Below are positions 50,036-60,691 of a stretch of 64,000 nucleotides of DNA, piece after piece (the first letter of the stretch is position 1; every line of letters starts with the position of its first letter). Location of the stretch: the NCBI GenBank assembly GCA_029948255.1, contig JALIZF010001750.1, positions 372,001 to 436,000 on the forward strand, in the 5' to 3' direction. The notes under the pieces were generated by a model that was given only the letters and a program-made list of their open reading frames with translations, was not told the DNA's origin and made no database searches. The stretch is from Telmatactis stephensoni. Lineage: Eukaryota > Cnidaria > Anthozoa > Actiniaria > Isophelliidae. The translations under genes and the position numbers were made by a program.

Positions 50036-51237
50036 TAGGATCATGGAGAGCTAAACATGTTAAATCAATTTTTAATAGGTTAAATGATAATTGTCTTTTG
50101 TTATTATAAAACCCTTTATATATCTATCCATGCTTTTACTAGTAAAACTTTCCCGAATTCGCATGACTGATCACGAAACAATAAATTTACACCCAATTTC
50201 AAAATTACGTGACCTAGTGGCAAATCAAATTGTAACGACTAGAATTTGTAAAATTTTAGCTTTCTAAATTCAGAAACAAAACGAACTTGAATTTATTGAC
50301 AGAACATTTAGTATTTCCGGACTTTTGATGTAAATTTAAGCTTGCTTCAGGGAGAACGAATAGTCGGAGATTTGATTGACGGTAGTCAAAACACTGAAAA
50401 AGCCATTCAAGTGTCGTCTGCAAAGGTCGCGTAATTTGAAAATAGGTGTAAAGTCGAGGCTGGCCATGGGGTGGATAAAATACAGTGAATGTATACATTT
50501 ATGCATCCCATCCTCGACTTGAATCAATTCTTGCATCCAAGAGTGGAAATTGCTATGAATGAAAATCTACAATCTTGGGACACTACCAGTTTTTGCACAG
50601 ATCATGATCTCAGCTGAACTCATTGCATCCACTACACAGATTAAAGACACAGTCAATCCCCCCTCCCCCTTCTCGATCAATGCCTGAATTTGAGTTGATA
50701 ACAACACTGGGGTGAGGGGGATGGGGGAGTGAAGAGGTTGCTTTCAAATTGAACTTAAAGTGTGTGGGCAAAATGTGTTTTGTCTCAAGGGTTTTGTCCA
50801 AGAATCAGTAGCTCCTCGTTCAACTGAAAACTTAGCTTTTGATTAAGGTAGAGATGGTCGTGTACCGGATGGTATAGGAAAAGGTGTGGCCTTGAGGGGA
50901 AAGAGAGACCGGAGAAAGAGTCTCATAAAAACTAACATAAAAACCAGTTCGTTTAGAAAGATGGGTACTTTTTCAGACGCGGAACGAGGCCGCTCGCTAC
51001 AACGAAGATACTAGCAATAGGTGGTCCCCACGCTCTCGCCTCCAACTGAGAGCACGTTTCATTCCGTCATTGTTTGAAATTATTCCCTTTTTCCTTCGCT
51101 TTTTTCGGAAATATTTGAAATTTCTAATCTGAAGTATTCATGGAATGAGATAATATGCTCATAGCGGGTTAAACCCAAAGCATCTCACAATCTACCTACC
51201 CCTCCCCTCACCAGGTAAGATTTTCGTTGCGTGGAAG

Positions 51238-51310
51238 CTGCAAGCCTGTGTACAGCCGTTTCCCACCCCTCCCCACTACGGGAAGGGTGCGAAACGGCTC
51301 AGGCTAGCAA
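51238..51310. repeat. Decayed inverted repeat upstream of membrane-protein gene copy 1
   Basis: GCCTGTGTACAGCCGTTTCC with CACCCCTCC is followed by a damaged inverse arm (GGGAAGGGTGCGAAACGG then CTCAGGCTAGC, missing TGTACA). The intact form is in unit 2 at 60448-60531. Confidence 0.65.
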
Positions 51311-51487
51311 GCTGCTGACATGCATTGAACAGCACGCAACCTAAAGAAGAAAGGCAAGAAAGGCAAGTATTTCTAGCGTTGTAGCAAGCAGAACTGAAGA
51401 TTGGCTATAACCACTGAACATTTCAAACAAACATCTGTTTTCTTGTCAATAAAGATTGTTACGTCCAAACGCGCTTCAGAGCAAGAG

Positions 51488-54400
51488 ATGCAACGCCGAT
51501 CCTTTCCAAAGTCAAACGACCAAGACGCAGACGACGTCGTTTCCAAAAAGGTATGTCGTTCGTGTTTGTACAAGTAGCTGCTCTGTTCGCAGTGATATCC
51601 CTTTACCAACAAAGCAGCTTTTCTGCTAAGTGCTCTATTTAGATAGTGTTAATGAACTTAAGCTTATATAAGTTTACTAATCGCACCCTGTGCAAATAGA
51701 CAGCTTTAGATTGTTTATTGTTTGGATCATAAGCTTATACAACTTTATACGCCCTAAGGCTGCGTTCATAATGTATGCCAGAGGGGGGGCAGGTGAAATT
51801 GAGGGGGGATCGGAATTTTTTTTATCCATTAATGGGGTGGATTTGAAAATTTCTATCAGAAAATTTGGGGGGATGGAAAATTTTTGGAAGAAGGATAACA
51901 AAGGGATAACAAAGTCAGACTTAGAAAGCTATTGTATTTCTAACAGCATTATTACAGCTGGTTTCATAACACAAAATATAGAATCTCAATATATATTTTG
52001 GGAGATATATGACAATGTGTACAGTTCAGCAACATTAACAGTATTTAATTACAGCAGTATTTTGCTTTCTTTTTTTATACTTAGAACAGGAACTATTGTC
52101 ACTTGTCTCCATCTGAAAATGTGCTTTGTCTGAGACTGACTAAGATACCAATTACGTAGGTGCATTTACTAGTAAATCTAAACTTGGTCTATTTCGTTGC
52201 TCTTCTCTCCTTGTTCATCTTCAGATTGTGAATCTGTCTCAGCTCTTGTTTTAAGTCTTTGAATAGTGCTGTCTATAATTATGATCTAAAGCCTCGTCAC
52301 AAAAGATACCTTTATCTCTAAGGAAAGTTAAGGCCTTGAAATGGAATTTCGGTTTAAGACTATATAAATAGGACACCTTCATTTCATTTTCTTCACTTAT
52401 TTTTATGGGAATTTCTTCAGCTAACTCTATGCAAGATAGTATTTTATTAGCTGCATCTGTCATAAGGAGATCATTTTCTATTTCTTGGAGCTGTGCTAAT
52501 ATTGTTTGAAGTTCACCTTTAAAACTATTCAAGTTATTGACTTCTTCTTCACTTCCCTTTCTTATTCCAGAGGCACTGTCATCCAACAATCTCTCTCTTC
52601 TTTGAGTCAGTAATGCATTGAGGGTTTCAGTTTCATTGATTGTTCTCTCTACTTTAGTTAGCAATGATATGCATACCTTCTTGTCACATTTCTTTGATTC
52701 TGCAGCTTTCCTGTACTTGGGAATTCCACTTGCATCACTGTAATAGAAACGTACAGCCTTATTCAGCTTCTGGAGTTTAACTTGAGTGTCCCAACGAAAT
52801 GTCCCCTTATATATGATTGAGGTTTCAACAGATGACAAGACTTGCATATATCTTCACGACCCTAACCCAAGATGAAAACAATACCATTTTGCGTGAGGTA
52901 GATGACTTTCTGCCTCGAGCACAACTTAAGAAAGCATTTTCTCTTGAGAGCATTCATATAGAAGACCCGGATAGCATAAAAAAATACATATATCGTTGAA
53001 GAAGATCACATTAAATCCTACTTGAATCATCTTTTGTGTCTTCAAAGGTCCAAAGAAATCCGCTCAAACCAACGGAAAAGAGATAAAGCTTATGCCGATA
53101 GCAAACTATACGAAGATTATAACTGGAAAGAGTTGGCATCATCTCGTGAATCCTTAAAGAAGCTTTCTGTTAAAGAGTTAGAAAAATACTTAAAGTACCA
53201 CCAACGTTCCATAAAAGGAGTCAAGAATGACAATTTTTTGCGGATAATGGCACACATCAGTCTATCAAGTAATGACACTATTGACAAACCTTTGCAGTAT
53301 AACTCTATTTCACAGAATGGAGTGGAGGATGAAGAAGAAAGTGAAGAAGATAGTGAAAATGATGATGGTGAAGACGAAAACGAAATAGTTGCTGTTATTG
53401 AAAGCGAATCAGAAGAAGAGGACGATGCTGATATGGAAAGTCAAGATGAGTCTGAAGAGATGCCGTTGTTATATACTGAATCACTTGTTACGCACTCTCG
53501 ATCCGGGAGATGATGTAGGCCCAGTACTTGGTATCAAGACTATCTTGCATAAGTAAATACCTTTGTTGTTCGGTAGTTTTATTCCAATGTAGATTCTAAA
53601 TGGGAAGTGGTGTTGATAAGGGGGGAGTGCATAATTTTTTAGCCTTGCCTTGGGGGGATCGCTATTTATTGGAGGACTTCAAGGGAGGTGTTAAGAATTA
53701 TTTTGGCCATTTAAAATTTTCACCTGTCCCCCCCTCCGCCATACATTATGAACGCAGCCTAAGTGATAATCATTTTAAGGCAAACACTAATATGGATGAA
53801 GAAGAATTCAACCTTTTACATATATTCACCGTTTTCTATGATTTGTTTGTTTGATTTGGTTAAACGAAAGCTCGTGGAATCAGTGGAATCAATGAGGACC
53901 ACAAATATTAAAGTTAATTTCAGGGAGTGTTTACATGACACTAGGATCATCCTAGCAGGCGAATCATCCTACCTACTATACATTTACTGCATTCTGTTTA
54001 GTAGGATTATCCTAGTACCCGAAGTGAAGACACTAATTTCCATGTAAACAGAATGCAGTAAATGTATAGCGGGTAGGATGATTCGCCTGCTCGGATGATC
54101 CGAGTGCTAGGATGATCCTAGTGCCATGTAAACACCCCTTCAGTCTCTCCAAATATCAAATATAAAAGTGAATTTATCACGTCACCATTTGCAATATTTT
54201 TATTTTATTTATTTATTTTTTCTATCTTATATATACAACTAAATACACTTAAACTCCAGCTACTAGCAGCCTCTTGGAAGCAATTTATCAATGAGTGATT
54301 TGGCATTGTTACCCGGCGAGCAGAGTCCCCCTTTACCTTCTAATCGAGTGAACGTTCACTCGATTAGAAGGTAAAGGGGGACTCTGCTCGCAGGGTATGG

Positions 54401-55472
54401 CATTGTATGATAAAACAAGTAGCCACTGGATTTTGTGTGCCTGCAAGAGACTAGACCCTATGTAGGCACTTGCTGTACAGACCCATGAACCATTTATTGG
54501 AAAAAATCATAAATTAGTCCTTGATTATTTCATAAGGCTATCTCTCTATATAACAATGTTTTTCCTGCTTTCTTGTAGCAAGAAGACAAAGATGAACGAA
54601 ACTGGATTTTCTTCATGCTTTCATACCCTCTAAAGAAGCACATGTCTACAGTAGAGTTATTCACACAATGGTCAGCCTTATTGGTGTACTTCCCTGTTGG
54701 TACTCTGTCAATCTACCTTCCCAGTGTACTAGCAGCTCCTTTTCACATACAAGAAGGCCATTATGTAACAGGGTTAATCAGTCTCACAGGAGTGTACCTT
54801 GCATTGATTGCATTCTTTTACTGCATTTTCTCAAGGACAGAGCCGAAGATTCCATCAGTATGCATTATACTTGCAACTACCTTTGAGAGGATTGCAATAA
54901 TTGGTGCTTGTAGTTACATCATACACAGGCAGCAACTACTTCCTGTGTCTGTTATGTTGGCAGTGGCAGGGGCAGACTTTGGACTCTCCATCATTGTCAT
55001 CTGCTTGTGGTTTTCTAGCTCTCCCAAGGCCTCTGTGACAAATTACTTTAGTTCCATTGCTCAAGTAATGTCTTTGAGATCACCAAAGATGAATTATTCC
55101 TCATCTGCGGTACAATTTCTAGGTTTATTTCAGATAATTGCTGCTTTTGTTTTTCTTGCTTTGCCAAACTTTGCCAATATGACTCTGCAGTTGAATAACA
55201 TTCATGGCCACCAAAGAGGTTTGATATCAATAGCTTTCATGGGATCATTAGCAATAGGCTGTATAAGCTTTTGCTCTGGTGGAGCAGATAGTAAGGCATT
55301 TAATATTGCAGCAGTGTTCTTTCGTCTTGCCCTCACTATACCATATGTTACGGTTGCTAATTTTCTGCAGCAGATTCCATTTGGGCTGGCAGGGTATTTT
55401 CTATGCATTGACATATCCAGTGCTTTAGTTATTTTAGTAACACTTTACATGGATAAAAAACAAGTTAAGTGA
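51488..55472 (+). CDS. Eight-helix membrane protein of unknown function, copy 1, two exons
   Basis: Exon 1 is 51488-51550 (MQRRSFPKSNDQDADDVVSKK; donor GTATGT) and exon 2 is 54579-55472 (acceptor TTCTTGTAG). They join in frame to 318 residues. The N-terminus is polar and charged. Eight hydrophobic segments follow, at about residues 45-70, 82-104, 113-131, 138-162, 196-215, 233-253, 262-283 and 289-312. The halves resemble each other: EGHYVTGLISLTGVYLALI matches GHQRGLISIAFMGSLAIG and ATTFERIAIIG matches AAVFFRLALTIP, pointing to an internal four-plus-four helix duplication. No family was recognised; it could be a transporter or receptor-like protein. The first in-frame ATG of exon 1 was taken as start. 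The 3 kb intron contains a 2.0 kb TAA-flanked insertion, an 88-bp MITE and a foldback element. Confidence 0.82.
52251..52847 (-). CDS. Uncharacterised 198-residue open frame inside the TAA-flanked element
   Basis: An intact frame rich in Lys, Glu and Leu with predicted helical, coiled-coil-like character (for example SFKGELQTILAQLQEIENDL at about residues 108-127). Cys residues are few. No known domain was recognised. It overlaps head-on with the divergent plus-strand frame that begins at 52817, as in a two-gene element. A purely repeat-derived frame is possible, though its length without stops in AT-rich DNA favours coding. Confidence 0.45.
   Translation of the reverse strand: MQVLSSVETSIIYKGTFRWDTQVKLQKLNKAVRFYYSDASGIPKYRKAAESKKCDKKVCISLLTKVERTINETETLNALLTQRRERLLDDSASGIRKGSEEEVNNLNSFKGELQTILAQLQEIENDLLMTDAANKILSCIELAEEIPIKISEENEMKVSYLYSLKPKFHFKALTFLRDKGIFCDEALDHNYRQHYSKT
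52817..53513 (+). pseudogene. SAP-motif protein fragment with acidic tail inside the TAA-flanked element
   Basis: Two frames appear to be one gene broken by a single-base shift near 52995: 52817-52999 (MTRLAYIFTTLTQDENNTIL...) and a second frame ending at 53513 that continues sense upstream of its ATG at 53022 (EEDHIKSYLNHLLCLQRSKE). The second part has a basic segment, then a SAP-like helix pair (LKKLSVKELEKYLKYHQRSI and KGVKNDNFLRIMAHI) and a tail of about 45 mostly acidic residues. SAP motifs bind AT-rich DNA. The 5' start is uncertain; it may have upstream exons. Confidence 0.45.
53923..54138. mobile_element. Foldback MITE with GTGTTTACATGRCACTAGG ends (also 61128-61365)
   Basis: GTGTTTACATGACACTAGGA at the left and TCCTAGTGCCATGTAAACAC at the right are inverted repeats. 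The interior also folds (AGGCGAATCATCCTACC against GGTAGGATGATTCGCCT). The same element lies at the matching place in unit 2, so it predates the duplication. Confidence 0.8.
54310..54397. mobile_element. 88-bp MITE, perfect palindrome with 9-bp target duplication, only in unit 1
   Basis: Tips TACCC and GGGTA enclose a near-perfect palindrome centred on GAACGTTC (arm GCGAGCAGAGTCCCCCTTTA). TGGCATTGT stands on both sides (54301-54309 and 54398-54406). In unit 2 the site holds a single TGGCATTGT (about 61522). A 9-bp duplication suggests the Mutator-like class. Confidence 0.9.
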
Positions 55473-58104
55473 TATTACCATGGTTTTTAAATATAAAGTA
55501 TACAATATAGAGTATGCAGTGGGTGATGTATATGTACAAAGGCAATAGTCTTGACCATGAAGATCTTGACTGTTTGGTTTAATGTACCCCATTTGGTAAT
55601 GTATTTAAAACATACTCAAGTCTGTTAGATATTAATCAGGATAGTTAACGTATAACAATATATATTAAGAGGAGATTTTTTTCAATGACGAGCTATAATG
55701 GCGAAAAACGCCAAAAAGTAGACCATTGTGTGAGTTTTAATCCAAATTTTCGTTCTGGATTAACACTCAAATCCTTTTTCTAACGATTAAAAACTGATGT
55801 ACGAAGGTAAAACACCTGTTTAAAATGGATGTTTGAATTGTGCAAAGACTTGAATATAAACAAAACATATAGCAAATGAAGTTCTTAACCTCATTTTCGA
55901 TCCAAATTTTCACTTTGGATTAACACTTTGATTCAACTTTCATTGAACAAAACTACTTACAAACAACTTCAACTTTCTGAAATGATTTTGCACAATAGCT
56001 ATTCTTCAAGTCAGGAGTTTTTGTCATTCACTGCTCGAACTTGAAAAAAAATCCCCTCTTAACCTTTTTGACTATATAGGTTACAAAACTGTTATTTGTA
56101 ATGGTATTTTTTAAATGTGAATAGTTACCTATGATACACATATAATCATGGAAAATGTATTTCAGTTAAAGGTTTGATACAAAATATAAAAAAAAGACTT
56201 AAATTGCAACTTGAAAAAATGAATCATTCATTCTTGTGAGCAGAAAGAAAATTGAGACTCCATACACCTGTATCACTCCATATATCCAGCTATCCCAGTG
56301 ATCAAGTTATTACAAATTATACTTGTGATACTTGTCATACTAATGATACAAAGATTAATATCCATTTTATGATTTTTTCTAAAAACAAAACAAAAAAGAT
56401 TTAATTTTTGAGATGATTATAAAGTCATTCCCCCTTTCATAATTTCGCCAGTCCAAAATATAAAAATGAAAGATTTTTTCAAAAAAGAACTGAATTATAT
56501 TTTAATTTTATTTTATATACTGAATTTGACCCTTTGTCAATTCATCCATGATATGTATAATGTAGATAGTTCGTTTCAATTGCAGTAGAGCAATGTTAAA
56601 GAAGGTTCTAAAATATGTTGAAAATATCGAAGAAAAAACTATTTATGTAAAATAGTGTGTACATATAGTTCATCCGTTGTTTTAGTAGCACAGTTGTACA
56701 TTGTATTTATACTATTAAACATTGCGGTAAAATCAAACTTTTGGTGCGCTTCTTAGAATGTATTTCCCTGTACACTGGGGCAAAACCATATGTGTTTATT
56801 CAAAAAAAAACTCCTGCCGCAAGGTTTATGCATCTTTTCGCGCCCTTTTTACGATAAAACTTGAAAACGCGATGCTTTGAAGACTTATCACAGGAATATG
56901 GCTGATTTAAATTACGGGAAACGGGATTTAAGGTGTAAAATCTTTTTGCGTTCACGTGAAAGCAACTTTTGGCCTCTTTGTAAATTACGGGAAACGTGAT
57001 TTAAGGTCTAAAATATTTTTGCGTTCATGTGAAAGCAACTTTTGGCTTTTTTGTGAACGCGAAAGAGATTTTATAATTATCCGTGACGCGTGAAAAGACC
57101 AAATATTTTCGCGTGATTTCATTTTGGAAATGAGTATAGGGGAGCCTGCGTTGTCAAAATGCGTCCATTTTTATTGGGTATTTGCTTTTTCAGTACAGTA
57201 GTATAGTTGTTTCACTTAACCCGTGAAACGGTAATTTACTATTCAGCGTGTATTGGTAAGAAGACGCAAAACAAAAGTTGACAAAAGGTGTCAGTAGGTC
57301 AATATTAACTTAGCAATAAGCAAAATCACTTGAGTGTCTTGCTGCTCAAGGACCATTTTGCGGACAAGTGATTTCAAAATGTAATCATGTCAAAAATCAC
57401 CAAAAAGCATGTCGTCGAAAAATTGTCATGTGGAGCACAACTAACAATCCGAGATTTGAGAAAAATAAAATAAAACATGAGCAGCAAATGTTTTTCACTG
57501 CTAAAACTAGAATAAGGAAATACCAAGCACCCCTGATTTCATATTTCGACCGACCTCAAACGGTCTGTTCGCATGAAGTCGAGTTGTCCCTGGTAGCAGA
57601 GATAACTTTTTTGTCTTCTTTTCCCTGACCAGGGACAACTCGCCTAACGGGCCCTAAGACTTACAAACCGTTTCCCCCGTGAAATGACCTTGTTTGGCAT
57701 TTCAATTTTCTCAAATGAAAAAAAAAAAAAAATCTGCTAAGTTGGCGTTAAATTTCGACAAATCACAATAAACAACTAGTTGAAATAGTGTACATGCATT
57801 TATCATGTGTTAATCATGGGGGTTTAGTACATTTAACATTTGTGAAGATATTAAGAGTTCATTCGAAATGTTATTAGTGGAAATCATGGAATAACTCATC
57901 GTGAAGTTAGACGGGGAATCCCCTTACACATTACTATCATACTCACTTTGTTACGATCTCGTGAGATGAATGTGATGAGTCACGTTGACACACTAGTCTC
58001 CAGAGTGGGAAAATTCCCATCTAACAGTGCTATTGACAGGTGTCAAGAGGTCACCCGTTTTTTTTTTTCTTTCCCCGTTTTACTTTCAGTCTTAACGATG
58101 GTTT

Positions 58105-58650
58105 AGATAATCTCCCTCTCCCCCCCCCCCCCTCCCCCTCCCTCTCTCTCCCTGTACAGACGAACACTACACAGCACTGGAGAAAAGGGAAACTAGGAAG
58201 ATAGCAGAATATAATACGGGTGAATCGGAGGCTCTCCCTTCCTTGGTCTCCCCTTTTTTCTTTACACCTCGCATCCCCCCTCCATCCCCTCAACACCCGG
58301 CTCAAAGGGTTGACATTGTGATCAACAAAGTATGCTTCTTGACAAGCAGAATATTTAATTCTTTAACATAGTTCGTTTAAAGTGATAGCGCAATTTAGAA
58401 AATTGTTTCTTGCCATATCCGACTTAGGTCGACTTACAGTCCAGTTTCATTTCATGAGCCATTCTTGCATTATTTATTTATACGAATTACGTATTGTCAC
58501 GTTTAATACGTAAGATAATTTTATACGAGTAACGCATTGTTACGTTACGTCAGTATAGAAGTATTCTCTTTTAGGAAATGGTCATAATTTTACAAGGTGA
58601 TTTATCTTGAAGACTTCCTGAGACTTGTTTTAACTTTTGTAATGAGAACG
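58105..58650. other. Sequence present in unit 2 but missing from unit 1
   Basis: Unit 1 joins CTCCCTCTCC directly to TCTGAGAGTAC; unit 2 has about 510 bases between them, beginning with C/T-rich repeats. No terminal repeats or target duplication are seen, so a deletion in unit 1 is more likely than an insertion here. No gene was recognised in it. Confidence 0.6.
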
Positions 58651-59442
58651 TCTGAGAGTACAATATCTGGCAAGTGAACTCAGCGATCTTGGATCGAACT
58701 CCCCGCTGTCTTGCAGACAAACTGCACAGCTGGGAACACTCGGCTACTGTGGTTTCTTTTTCCTTAATTATTCAGTGTATATATTTTGGAAGCAGCAGTA
58801 TTGGTCTTTTGAAAATATAGGGGGAAATTAGTTGTCTCGAAAAATTCCCCATGCCAGACTCTCTATGTAAGCTTATGTACAAAATTTGATGTGAGTTTGT
58901 TTTAAGATTACATAGATTAAATTAGGGATCAGTAAAGTTGGTTTGGTGTTTAGATTAGGATCATGGAGAGCTAAACATGTTAAATCCATTTTTAATCGGT
59001 TAAGCGATAAATGTCTTTTGTTATTATAAAACCTTTTATATATCTATCCATGCTTTTACTAGTAAAACTTTCCCGAATTCGCATGACTGATCATGAAACA
59101 ATAAATTTACACCCAATTTCAAAATTACGTGACCTAGTGGCAATGGATTGTCTGGATTTTAAGCTTCTGTCAATCAAATTGTAACGACTAGAATTTGTAA
59201 AATTTGAGCTTTCTAAATTCAGAAACAAAACAAACTTGAATTTATTGACAGAACATTTAGTATTTCCGGACTTTTGATGTAAATTTAAGCTTGCTTCAGG
59301 GAGAACGAATAGTCGGAGATTTGATTGACGGTAGTCAAAACACTGAAAAAGCCATTCAAGTGTCGTCTGCAAAGGTCGCGCAATTTGAAAATAGGTGTAA
59401 GTCGAGGCTGGCCATGGAGTGGATAGAATACAGTGAATGTAT

Positions 59443-59698
59443 CAGGCTCGTAACATGGTATATTTTCATCTCACTGATCCTGGGTTTTTACGGAAATTTT
59501 GATTCCTGAGCCCATATATTTGAGAAAAGTTTGATCCCTGATCCTTGATGCAGAAAACTGAGCTGATCCCTGATCCTGACCCAATGTCCCTGATCCTCGA
59601 TCCCACCCATTTGATCCCTGAGCCCTGGCCTCTGATCCCTGATCCTGGCCATAATTTGGAGCTTGATCCCTGATCCCATATACCATGTTACGAGCCTG
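59443..59698. mobile_element. 256-bp MITE with internal TGATCCCTGATCC repeats, only in unit 2
   Basis: Tips CAGGCTCGTAACATGGTATA and its inverse are perfect. ATGTAT stands on both sides (59437-59442 and 59699-59704). The interior holds about ten copies of TGATCCCTGATCC or close variants. Unit 1 has the empty site (GAATGTATACATTTATGC at about 50491). Confidence 0.85.
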
Positions 59699-60447
59699 AT
59701 GTATAGATTTATGCATCCCATCCTCGACTTGAATCAATTCTTGCATCCAAGAGTGGAAACTGCTATGAATGAAAATCTACAATCTTGGGACACTACCAGT
59801 TTTTGCACAGATCATGATCTCAACTCATTGCATCCACTACACAGATTAAAGACACAGTCAATCCCCCCTCCCCCTTCTCGATCAATGCCTGAGTTTGAGT
59901 TGATAACAACACGGAGGTGAGGGGGGTGGGGTAGTGAAGAGGTTGCTTTCAAATTGAACTTAAAGTGTGTGGGCAAAATGTGTTTTGTCTCAAGGGTTTT
60001 GTCCAAGAATCAGTAGCTCCTCGTTCAACTGAAAATTTAGCTTTTGATAGGTAGAGATGGTCGTGTACCGGATGGTATAGGAAAAGGTGTGGTCTTGAGG
60101 GGAAAGAGAGACCGGAGAAAGAGTCTCATAAAAAACTAACACAAAAACCTGTTTGTTTAGAAAGATGGGTACTTTTTTCGACGCGGAACGAGGCCGCACG
60201 CTACAATGAAGACACTAGCAATAGGTGGTCCCCACGCTCTCGCCTCCAACTGAGAGCACGTTTCATTCCGTCATTGTTTGAAATTATTCCCTTTTTCCTT
60301 CGCTTTTTCGGAAATATTTGAAATTTCTAATCTGAAGTATTCATGGAATGAGATAATATGCTCATAGCCTATTGGGTAAAACCCAAAGCATCTCACAATC
60401 TACCTACCCCTCCCCTCACCAGGTAAGATTTTCGTTGCGTGGAAGCT

Positions 60448-60531
60448 GCTAGCCTGTGTACAGCCGTTTCCCACCCCTCCCCCACTACGTACGGGAAGGG
60501 TGGGAAACGGCTGTACACAGGCTAGCAAGCT
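60448..60531. repeat. Inverted repeat upstream of membrane-protein gene copy 2
   Basis: GCTAGCCTGTGTACAGCCGT with TTCCCACCCCTCC is matched by GGAAGGGTGGGAAACGG and CTGTACACAGGCTAGC. It ends 160 bases before the start codon, in the probable promoter or 5' UTR. The second arm is damaged in unit 1. Confidence 0.8.
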
Positions 60532-60691
60532 GCTGAACAGCACGCACCCTAAAGAAGAAAGGCAAGTATTTCTAGCGTTGTAGCAAGCAGAACTGAAGAT
60601 TGGCTATAACCACTGAAACATTTCAAACAAATTAACATCTGTTTTCTTGTCAATAAAGATTGTTACGTCCAAACGCGCTTCAGAGCAAGAG

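Larger units (their letters stand above)
51758..53759. mobile_element. 2.0 kb TAA-flanked DNA element (PIF/Harbinger-like), only in unit 1
   Basis: Ends GGCTGCGTTCATAATGTATG and its inverse are identical over 20 bases and similar for about 30. TAA stands on both sides (51755-51757 and 53760-53762), and unit 2 has a single TAA at the empty site (GCCCTAAGTGATAAT). A 3-bp TAA duplication and G-rich tips fit PIF/Harbinger. No DDE transposase or Myb-like protein was recognised; instead it carries two divergent open frames (52251-52847 minus and 52817-53513 plus). Confidence 0.8.
47664..56457 (+). repeat. Tandem duplication, unit 1 (8.8 kb)
   Basis: From ATATAAAAATGACAGATTTT at 47664 on, the sequence matches unit 2 (56458-63655) in the same order and orientation with a few percent of substitutions and small indels. 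The junction is at about 56457, where unit 1's last bases (CATAATTTCGCCAGTCCAA) run into the start of unit 2. Unit 1 has three insertions absent from unit 2 (49710-50035, 51758-53759, 54310-54397) and lacks about 510 bp present there at 58105-58650. The stretch 47213-47663 before it is the 3' flank of the Maf gene and shows no other feature. Confidence 0.9.
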
